From positions 434,001-498,000 of the forward strand of contig NZ_BAABFN010000002.1 in assembly GCF_039541075.1 (NCBI RefSeq): a stretch of DNA of 64,000 bases, read 5' to 3'. The position numbers were made by a program, and so were the translations under genes. The notes under the pieces are model-generated. The model made no database searches and was not told where the DNA came from. It was given only the letters and a program-made list of their open reading frames with translations. Shown one piece after another: positions 43,807-50,425 of this stretch; position 1 is the stretch's first letter; each line of letters opens with the position of its first letter. This DNA comes from Compostibacter hankyongensis (GTDB taxonomy: Bacteria; Bacteroidota; Bacteroidia; Chitinophagales; Chitinophagaceae).

Positions 43807-45018
43807 TCAGGCCTGCAAAAGCCGTCCGGCAGGCACATATCTTAAAAACCCCAAAATACCAGCGGTCAGCAGCGCAAAAACCAGGTAACTGATAGCCAGT
43901 GTTTGCTGGTCAGTAACCGCGATCAGACCCAGGATACCGGAACTGGCCACCGAGGTGATCATATATGATCCCCCGCTGGTAATACCGCCGGCCATACCCG
44001 CATTTCTCGGGAATCTGGTAATGCAATAGGTAAACAACAGATTGTAAAGGAAACCACCGGTCATATGGATGAGCAGGACAAATACCATGATCATGATAAG
44101 GCTGGGAAAAAGGGAAGCAGAGATAAACATAAGAAGGATCAGGCCGCCCTGTATCAGGTTACCCGCGACCAGTCGCTTATACAGGGAACCCGAATGCAGC
44201 ATTTTACCCGCCAACCCGCCGATGAACATAGCTACCCCTGAAAACAGGGCGCAATAACCGGTAACGACCGGGGAAAGGTGGTAACGCTGTTCTACGATAA
44301 ACGGGACGGACATATTGAATACCATCACAGTGGTATATATGGATCCCAGTATGAAAACGCCGGCGCTGAAATCTGGAGTGCCGAGAAGCTTTCGATAATT
44401 TTTTAGTATCACCGGAAGCCGGAAGGGATGCGGCTCGTTTAATGACTCGCCGCTGAATATTGCTTCCAGCAGGAGCATGATCAATGCATAAAATCCCAGC
44501 AAATAAAAGTTGGAGGTCCATCCGAAGTTCTTCTGCAGGTATCCGCCCAGAAAAGGGGCAACAATCGGGGCCACAGACCATACAATAGTCAAGAGACTGG
44601 TATAATGCCTTTGTTTTTCGCCGGTATAGGCATCTACAAAAAGGGCGCGCTTCCCTACCATGATAAACGCGGTACATATTCCCTGTATCGCACGCATCAG
44701 GTCAACAACGTGGATCTGATGTGTAAAAATAATTACAAAATTACTGGCGGACAAAATAAACAAGGCCAGGAGATTGAGCCGGTATCTGCCGAAGCTATCC
44801 AGGATACTGCCCGCGAAAAACTGGGCAATGCCATAACTGACCAGAAAAAAAACCAGCGTTTGCTGGATACCGGCGGAAGAGGTATGGAATACTTCCGCCA
44901 TTTCCGGAAAAGAAGGCAGGTAAACATCCGTTGCCAGGCCCGAAAGGGGGATCAGGATAAAAGCCAGGATAGTGCTGATCCGCAGATTGTGCTCATTGAT
45001 GCGTCTCATCATTTTCAT
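43807..45018 (-). CDS. Bcr/CflA family multidrug efflux MFS transporter
   Basis: A 403-residue, 12-helix major facilitator. The start IPLSGLATDVYLPSFPEMAE holds the conserved motif of the drug:H+ antiporter DHA1 family, Bcr/CflA type (TDxYLPSxP), followed by FAGSILDSFGRYR, equivalent to motif A. These pumps export bicyclomycin, chloramphenicol and similar compounds. The gene lies 74 bp after the AraC gene at 45093 on the same strand, so that regulator likely controls it. A 139-bp intergenic gap on its 3' side separates it from the DrrB-like gene; nothing was recognised there. Confidence 0.93.
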   Translation of the reverse strand: MKMMRRINEHNLRISTILAFILIPLSGLATDVYLPSFPEMAEVFHTSSAGIQQTLVFFLVSYGIAQFFAGSILDSFGRYRLNLLALFILSASNFVIIFTHQIHVVDLMRAIQGICTAFIMVGKRALFVDAYTGEKQRHYTSLLTIVWSVAPIVAPFLGGYLQKNFGWTSNFYLLGFYALIMLLLEAIFSGESLNEPHPFRLPVILKNYRKLLGTPDFSAGVFILGSIYTTVMVFNMSVPFIVEQRYHLSPVVTGYCALFSGVAMFIGGLAGKMLHSGSLYKRLVAGNLIQGGLILLMFISASLFPSLIMIMVFVLLIHMTGGFLYNLLFTYCITRFPRNAGMAGGITSGGSYMITSVASSGILGLIAVTDQQTLAISYLVFALLTAGILGFLRYVPAGRLLQA

Positions 45019-45092
45019 AAGAAATTATGAGCGCAAAATTACCAAGCCTGTGGCTTCAAAAGATAAACAATTCAAACTAATACTTAAATAAA

Positions 45093-46016
45093 TCAAATAT
45101 TCCCTTCCGGTACCCTCCGGTATTCGCGCGGGCTCATGCCGGTCTGGGTCTTGAAAAAATGATTGAAGTACTGCGGATAGGCAAATCCGAGGCTTTCGGC
45201 AATCTCTGCAATGCTCCAATCCGTATTTCTCAGGAGGGATATGGCTTCCGAGAGCCTTTTCTCGAGGATAAGACGGCTGGTTGGCTTGCCGGAATAATGT
45301 TTGATGAGATGGTTGAGGTGGTTGACGTGAATATGCAGATGGCTGGCGAAATCGCTCGGGGTGATCAGCTGGATGGGGTGACGGGGGGAATCTACCGGGA
45401 ACTGCCCGTCCAGCAGGTCAATAAAGCGGCTCACAATCATATGTTGTTTTTCTTCTTTACGGCCCGGGCGCGATGAGAGATATATCTTCATCGTAGTATA
45501 AAGGATAAGCCTGAGGATATGCTGGATGACATCTTCCTTATAAATAAATTCAAAAGCATCATTGTACTCATCAAGCATAATGGTGAAATAGCGGGAAAGC
45601 AATCCGTACTGCTCATCAGTCAGCTTTACAAACGAATACACTTCTCCTTCAAAGAGCCTGTCCAGCCTTTTCAGCTCCTGCTTCAGTTCCGCATTTACAT
45701 ATAGCTCGTTGAACAGGCAGACAAAGCCCTGCTGCTCTTTTGAGATATTATGCCAGCCGAATTTAACGGCCGGATTGGAAAAGAAAATGGCGGGATAATC
45801 GATCTTCACCTCTCCTTTATCCGTGTACAGCACAGCATCGCCCCGGCAAAGGCTGATCTTATAGTAGTCCCGCCGCCGGAAAGGCATGATGCCGAAACAT
45901 TTATTCCTGCGAAATACATTGAAATGCCGCGTAAGACGGTCGCCCCGCTGCAGGTCAACGGGGAGCTTACGGCAGGTCATTTCATAATACTGCGCCAGCG
46001 TTTCGATGGTTTCCAT
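45093..46016 (-). CDS. AraC family transcriptional regulator
   Basis: A 307-residue regulator. The N-terminal cupin-like domain has YYKISLCRGDAVLYTDKGEV. The C-terminal DNA-binding part has SDFASHLHIHVNHLNHLIKH and IAEIAESLGFAYPQYFNHFF. It is upstream of, and in line with, the Bcr/CflA transporter gene, which is its likely target. The -7 box TAACTTTG ends only about six bases before the ATG at 46016, so either the mRNA is leaderless or translation starts later, for example at the Met at codon 13 (45980). Confidence 0.9.
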   Translation of the reverse strand: METIETLAQYYEMTCRKLPVDLQRGDRLTRHFNVFRRNKCFGIMPFRRRDYYKISLCRGDAVLYTDKGEVKIDYPAIFFSNPAVKFGWHNISKEQQGFVCLFNELYVNAELKQELKRLDRLFEGEVYSFVKLTDEQYGLLSRYFTIMLDEYNDAFEFIYKEDVIQHILRLILYTTMKIYLSSRPGRKEEKQHMIVSRFIDLLDGQFPVDSPRHPIQLITPSDFASHLHIHVNHLNHLIKHYSGKPTSRLILEKRLSEAISLLRNTDWSIAEIAESLGFAYPQYFNHFFKTQTGMSPREYRRVPEGNI

Positions 46017-46021
46017 ATTTG

Positions 46022-46029
46022 CAAAGTTA
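46022..46029 (-). promoter_or_regulatory. -7 promoter box directly before the AraC start codon
   Basis: TAACTTTG on the minus strand, full consensus, five bases before the annotated ATG at 46016. The distance suggests a leaderless transcript or a later start. Confidence 0.5.
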
Positions 46030-46125
46030 AGGAATTCAAATATTTACTCCGCTTTGCTTTTAAAGCGGACTCAGCCAACTCCTCCTCCGGAAACCTCATT
46101 AAAAGCAACAAACAAGAATTTTTTT

Positions 46126-46133
46126 TACCTTTG
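46126..46133 (+). promoter_or_regulatory. -7 promoter box of the ABC-F gene
   Basis: TACCTTTG, full consensus, preceded by a T-rich run. It predicts a transcript start near 46139 and a 5' leader of about 90 nt before the ABC-F start codon. Confidence 0.6.
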
Positions 46134-46153
46134 CACAAGCAAAAAACACTCCG

Positions 46154-46165
46154 ATGAAAATATAG
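46154..46165 (+). CDS. Three-codon upstream ORF (MKI) in the ABC-F leader
   Basis: ATG AAA ATA TAG lies in the leader about 15 nt after the predicted transcript start. Its stop codon overlaps the first arm of the inverted repeat that ends at the ABC-F start codon. This is the layout of a leader peptide in drug-inducible attenuation, though the ORF is very short and no strong ribosome binding site precedes it. Confidence 0.35.
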   Translation: MKI

Positions 46166-46231
46166 TTTCTTTCAGGAAAACAAACCCGGCATCGAACCGC
46201 CGGTGGTATTCATCTTTTAGAAAGAAACTAT
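46162..46231 (+). promoter_or_regulatory. Attenuator-like leader: long inverted repeat sequestering the ABC-F start codon
   Basis: ATAGTTTCTTTC (46162-46173) and GAAAGAAACTAT (46220-46231) are perfect 12-base complements. The second arm covers the bases just before the start codon and its first two bases (ATG at 46230). A small internal hairpin CCGGC/GCCGG (46186-46190 and 46199-46203) lies in the loop. Formed in RNA, the long stem would hide the start; a ribosome on the upstream ORF would cover the first arm and free it. Confidence 0.6.
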
Positions 46232-47828
46232 GCTTATCCTTCAAGGCGTTTCATATGCGCATCCCAACCGGGATCTACTTTTTTCCGACATCCATCTTTC
46301 TGTTCATAAACAGGAGAAAATCGCCCTGATCGGCAACAACGGCACAGGGAAGTCCACCCTTTTGAAAATCATATCCGGTAATCTGCCGCCCACGGCGGGA
46401 TCGGTCAAAACCGATACAAGGCCTTACTATGTACCCCAGCATCTGGGGCAGTTTAATGATGACACCGTTGCTGCAGCCCTTCGCCTCGGAGATAAGCTAA
46501 AGGCCCTGAACGAAGTGCTCAGGGGAAACGTAACGGAAGCCAACCTCACCCTGCTCGACGACGACTGGACCATCGAGGAGCGTTGCCGGGAAGCGTTTGT
46601 CCACTGGCAACTGGATGGCCTGGACCTGATGCAGAAGATGAGTTCGCTGAGCGGGGGACAAAAAACGAAGGTCTTTCTTTCCGGTATCGCCATCCATCGT
46701 CCGCAGATCGTCCTGCTGGACGAGCCCAGCAATCACCTGGACATTACGGGACGGGACCTGCTGTACGACTATATACGATCCACCCACCATACGTTGATGG
46801 CGGTCAGTCATGACAGGACCCTGCTGAACCTCCTGGACAGGGTGTATGCGCTCAGCCGGCAGGGCATAACCGTCTACGGAGGCAATTATGATTTTTACAC
46901 CGCGCAAAAAGAGATCGAAGACGATGCCCTGAGCCAGGAGCTGAAGGGTCGGGAAAAGGAGCTCCGGAAGGCAAAGGAAACGGAAAGAAAAGCGCTCGAG
47001 CGTCAGCAGAAGCTGGATGCACGCGGAAAGAAAAAACAGGAAAAGGCCGGCTTGCCCACTATTTCCATGAACACCTTCAGGAATAATGCCGAGAAAAGCA
47101 CTTCCCGTATGAAGGATGTGCATACGGAAAAGGTGGCCGGCATTTCCCGGGCGCTGGATCAGCTGCGCGCTGCGCTGCCGGATACGGACAAAATGAAGAT
47201 AGACCTCGACCATGCTGCGCTTCATCAGGGCAAAGTGCTGCTTACCGCCAGGGATATCAATTTCGGGTATGGTGAGCAACAGCTCTGGCAGCAGGGGCTG
47301 AGCTTTCATATCCGGAGCGGGGAACGGATTGCGCTCAAAGGACAAAACGGATCGGGAAAGACAACGTTAATAAAAATAATGCTGGGCAGCCTCCAACCGG
47401 GAACGGGCGTATTGGAACGGGCCGCCGCGGGCGCTGTTTATATCGACCAGGACTATTCATTGATCGACAATGCGCTCAGCGTTTACGGACAAGCGCAGCA
47501 ACATAACCCGGGAAGCTTGCAGGAGCATGAAATAAAGATGCGCCTCAACCGGTTCTTGTTTACCCGGGCAGACTGGGACAAACCCTGCCGGTCGCTCAGC
47601 GGCGGGGAAAGAATGCGGCTGATGCTCTGCACCCTGACCATTGCCAACCAGGCTCCGGATATGATCGTGCTGGACGAGCCGACGAACAACCTCGATATCC
47701 GGAATATGGAAATACTGACCTCGGCCATTAATGAATACCAGGGAACGCTGATAGTAGTGTCGCATGACGCCTATTTCCTGGAACAGATAAAGATAGAACG
47801 GGAAATCACGCTCGATCCGGCAGGTTAA
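46230..47828 (+). CDS. ABC-F family ATPase (probable ribosome protection protein)
   Basis: A 532-residue protein with two ABC domains and no membrane segment. Walker A motifs are GNNGTGKST (35-43) and GQNGSGKTT (371-379); signatures are LSGGQKTKV and LSGGERMRL; both Walker B motifs end in LLDEPSNHLD and VLDEPTNNLD. A charged, helical inter-domain linker lies around residues 235-310, the part that reaches into the ribosome in resistance ABC-F proteins. Family members bind the ribosomal E site; many remove lincosamides, streptogramins, pleuromutilins or macrolides. A leader resembling an attenuator and a neighbourhood full of drug resistance genes favour that role over a housekeeping one. The spectrum cannot be predicted. 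Confidence 0.92.
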   Translation: MLILQGVSYAHPNRDLLFSDIHLSVHKQEKIALIGNNGTGKSTLLKIISGNLPPTAGSVKTDTRPYYVPQHLGQFNDDTVAAALRLGDKLKALNEVLRGNVTEANLTLLDDDWTIEERCREAFVHWQLDGLDLMQKMSSLSGGQKTKVFLSGIAIHRPQIVLLDEPSNHLDITGRDLLYDYIRSTHHTLMAVSHDRTLLNLLDRVYALSRQGITVYGGNYDFYTAQKEIEDDALSQELKGREKELRKAKETERKALERQQKLDARGKKKQEKAGLPTISMNTFRNNAEKSTSRMKDVHTEKVAGISRALDQLRAALPDTDKMKIDLDHAALHQGKVLLTARDINFGYGEQQLWQQGLSFHIRSGERIALKGQNGSGKTTLIKIMLGSLQPGTGVLERAAAGAVYIDQDYSLIDNALSVYGQAQQHNPGSLQEHEIKMRLNRFLFTRADWDKPCRSLSGGERMRLMLCTLTIANQAPDMIVLDEPTNNLDIRNMEILTSAINEYQGTLIVVSHDAYFLEQIKIEREITLDPAG

Positions 47829-47840
47829 TATTCGTCATAT

Positions 47841-47880
47841 TGACAAAATTTGATTTTTTGTCGACCGGGTCGTATCTTTG
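47841..47880 (+). promoter_or_regulatory. Promoter and possible operator of the TetR-MFS operon
   Basis: A near-complete promoter: TTTG at 47849-47852, a 20-base spacer and TATCTTTG at 47873-47880. An imperfect inverted repeat TGACAAAA (47841-47848) and TTTTGTCG (47856-47863) straddles the -33 box and is a candidate TetR site. Confidence 0.65.
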
Positions 47881-47899
47881 CCGCGTCGTTCAAGAAAAG

Positions 47900-48514
47900 A
47901 TGTCGTCAACCACATCCATACAGGAAGAGATACTTCCCGAGCAGATCCTGCAGGCTGCCTTGCAGCTCTACCTGAAGCACGGGCTTAAAAAGGTAACGAT
48001 GGACGACGTGTCGAAGGTGATCGGGAAGAGCAGAAGCGCGCTTTACTACTATTACAGGAACCGGGACGAGATATTTGAAGCGGTCATGGAGACGCTTATC
48101 CGCGAAGTGATCGACGAAATCGCTGTGGCGATGGACCATGCCGGCGCTGTAAAAGATAAAATACGCGCTTTCGGGCTCACCAAAATAAAAACTTCCGAGG
48201 ACCGGAAAGCCATCTTTACCGCGATGGAAGCGGGCATGGATGCCGATGAAATATCCCGGCATACCCGGACGATGAGCGAGGTACACAAGCGGATGATGAA
48301 ATCGGAAGCCGCGCTCCTCAAAAAGGCGCTTTCGGAAGCCGCGAAAAACGGGGATATCCGGCCTTTAAAACCAAAAGAGCAGGAGATGCTGATCTTCATC
48401 CTGCTGAGCGGTATCCGGGGTATCAGGCGGGAAATGCGGCATGATAACGATTTCAGCCGGCTTGAGATAACAGTAGACACTTTAACGGAAATGATCATGA
48501 AGTGGGTGGGCTGA
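47900..48514 (+). CDS. TetR family transcriptional regulator
   Basis: A 204-residue repressor. The N-terminal helix-turn-helix reads ALQLYLKHGLKKVTMDDVSK and then KSRSALYYYYRNRDEIFEAV, the classic TetR recognition helix context. The C-terminal ligand domain is all-helical. The ATG at 47900 is used; it follows the -7 box by 19 bases, while an upstream in-frame start at 47840 precedes the promoter. It leads an operon with an MFS gene 46 bp downstream and probably represses both until a drug or metabolite binds. Confidence 0.92.
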   Translation: MSSTTSIQEEILPEQILQAALQLYLKHGLKKVTMDDVSKVIGKSRSALYYYYRNRDEIFEAVMETLIREVIDEIAVAMDHAGAVKDKIRAFGLTKIKTSEDRKAIFTAMEAGMDADEISRHTRTMSEVHKRMMKSEAALLKKALSEAAKNGDIRPLKPKEQEMLIFILLSGIRGIRREMRHDNDFSRLEITVDTLTEMIMKWVG

Positions 48515-48560
48515 TCAGATAGCAAGGATGGCGATTTATGATATGAGGAGCGTTAGCAAG

Positions 48561-49820
48561 ATGAATACCTTCAGGGCATTCAGAAGTCCCAATTACACCT
48601 TGTATTTTACCGGCCGGTCGTTTTCCCAATTCGGAACCTGGATGCAGCGCACGGCGGTCGTATGGGTTATCTATACCCTTACCCACTCTTCATTTATGCT
48701 GGGCCTCACCGTATTTGCAGAACAGTTTCCCTCATTCCTGCTTTCCATATTCGGCGGTATTGCCGCCGACCGGTACGACCGTTACAAGATCATCAAAATA
48801 ACGCAGGCCGCTTCCATGGTGCAGGCCAGCCTGCTTGCCGTATTGATGATTTCGGGACATTACAGGGTATGGGAAATACTGACACTGAGCGCCGTGCTGG
48901 GAATTATCAATGCCTTTGACGTGCCGGCAAGACAGTCCATGATCCACGAAGTACTGCATGACGAGGCGGACCTGCCCAACGCGCTTTCCCTCAATTCGGC
49001 GATGGCCAGCCTTGCGCGGCTGCTGGGTCCTGCCGCATCGGGGATCATCCTGGAAAAATTCGGTGCGGGAGTTTGCTTTTTCCTGAATGCGGCCAGTTTT
49101 GGCGGTGTGATCCTCTCGCTGGTATTTATGAAGCTGCCACCCTATGCTCCGCCTGCGATAAAAAAGAAAGTGATGTCGGAGCTGGTGGAGGGATTCGCTT
49201 ACCTCAAACAGGCGCCGACCATCGGGCTGACCATTCTTATACTGGCGCTGGTGAGCCTGCTGGTCATTCCCTATGATACCCTGCTGCCGGTATATGCGAA
49301 GGATATCTTTAAAGGGAATGCCGCCACCTTCGGATACATTACCAGCTTTATCGGCTTGGGCGCTGTGGGCGGAACCATCATCCTGGCATCCTTAAAAAAG
49401 GGCGCCGATCTGAAAAAGCTTTTGCTGATCAGCATCATTATGCTGGGCGTCGGTCTCATCGCGTTTTCACATACCCGCAATTTCACCCTGGCCCTGCTGT
49501 TTGTCATGCTTCCGGGCTTCGGAACGGTAGCCCAAAACACCATCAGTAATATTATTGTACAGTCTGAAAGTGCGCCGCATATGCGGGGGCGGGCCATCAG
49601 CATCATGATCATGGCGATGTTCGGTATGTTGCCCCTGGGCAGTCTCCTCGTAGGGGCCGTATCCCAAAGGATAGGCGCTCCTAATACCCTGCTTTGTCAG
49701 GGTATTACCGGTCTTGCTATCGCGGCGGTCTTTTATTATCTTCTCAGCCGGCATAAATTGGACCGGGCTGATAAGCAACACCCTGCGGCAACCGAAAAAC
49801 TTGTTATGGAAAAAGCCTGA
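48561..49820 (+). CDS. MFS transporter (EntS/MFS_3 type)
   Basis: A 419-residue, 12-helix major facilitator. It begins MNTFRAFRSPNYTLYFTGRS with GTWMQRTAVVWVIYTLT, and contains IFGGIAADRYDRYKI, typical of the MFS_3/EntS-like group that exports siderophores or drugs. The ATG at 48561 is preferred because a GAGGAG ribosome binding site lies upstream and homologues start there; ATGs at 48528 and 48543 are in frame. It is cotranscribed with the TetR gene, which is its likely regulator, and is followed 34 bp later by an isochorismatase-like gene. Confidence 0.9.
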   Translation: MNTFRAFRSPNYTLYFTGRSFSQFGTWMQRTAVVWVIYTLTHSSFMLGLTVFAEQFPSFLLSIFGGIAADRYDRYKIIKITQAASMVQASLLAVLMISGHYRVWEILTLSAVLGIINAFDVPARQSMIHEVLHDEADLPNALSLNSAMASLARLLGPAASGIILEKFGAGVCFFLNAASFGGVILSLVFMKLPPYAPPAIKKKVMSELVEGFAYLKQAPTIGLTILILALVSLLVIPYDTLLPVYAKDIFKGNAATFGYITSFIGLGAVGGTIILASLKKGADLKKLLLISIIMLGVGLIAFSHTRNFTLALLFVMLPGFGTVAQNTISNIIVQSESAPHMRGRAISIMIMAMFGMLPLGSLLVGAVSQRIGAPNTLLCQGITGLAIAAVFYYLLSRHKLDRADKQHPAATEKLVMEKA

Positions 49821-49854
49821 ATCAAACCTTTATTCCCATTATAAACACGCTGAA

Positions 49855-50418
49855 ATGGAACACACAAAAAAAACAGCTCTTCTTGTCATGGATATGCAAT
49901 CGTCCATACTCGGCAGGCTTCCCGGGGCCGCCGGTTTTGTATCCCATGTAGCCAAAGCTATTGCGGCCGCCCGCAGCCGTAATATCCCGGTCATCTATGT
50001 CGTTGTGGGGTTCAGGCCGGGAGCCCCCGAGATCAGTGTCCATAACAAAGGATTTTCTGCCATGGGCGGAAAAGAGAGATGGACCGCAGAATTTGCCAAT
50101 CAGTGGACAAAGATACATCCCGGCCTGGCTCCCGGGGAAGAAGATGTCATTATTACCAAAAGACGGGTAAGCGCATTTACCGGCAGCGATCTGGAAGTTG
50201 TGCTGCGCGGGCAGGAAATCCGGCACCTCGTGCTTACGGGCATCTCCACCAGCGGGGTCGTGCTGTCTACCCTGCGCGAAGCGGCGGACAAAGACTATCA
50301 GCTGACCGTCATCGCCGATTGCTGCGCCGATCCCGAAGAGGAGGTACATCGCGTGCTGACGGCCAAGGTCTTCCCCCGGCAAGCCGAAGTGGTGAATGTG
50401 GAAGAGTGGATGAAATAA
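49855..50418 (+). CDS. Isochorismatase-like hydrolase lacking the usual Cys
   Basis: A 187-residue alpha/beta/alpha hydrolase. The acid residue is Asp13 in LLVMDMQSS and the Lys lies in IITKRRVSAF. The third position, normally Cys in the TxxCV motif of the cysteine-hydrolase branch, is Gly here (ISTSGVVLSTLREA), which points to an isochorismatase-type or non-Cys mechanism. The C-terminus is VHRVLTAKVFPRQAEVV. The ATG at 49855 gives the normal start; the frame extends to 49714 inside the MFS gene. It is probably the last gene of the TetR-MFS operon. Substrate unknown. It converges on the rifampicin phosphotransferase gene with only 7 bp between. Confidence 0.88.
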   Translation: MEHTKKTALLVMDMQSSILGRLPGAAGFVSHVAKAIAAARSRNIPVIYVVVGFRPGAPEISVHNKGFSAMGGKERWTAEFANQWTKIHPGLAPGEEDVIITKRRVSAFTGSDLEVVLRGQEIRHLVLTGISTSGVVLSTLREAADKDYQLTVIADCCADPEEEVHRVLTAKVFPRQAEVVNVEEWMK

Positions 50419-50425
50419 CGTTTCG

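Noticed and set aside
46006..46329. Plus-strand frame covering the ABC-F leader
   Set aside because: It crosses the promoter and the attenuator-like leader in a different frame from the ABC-F gene and has no protein-like features.
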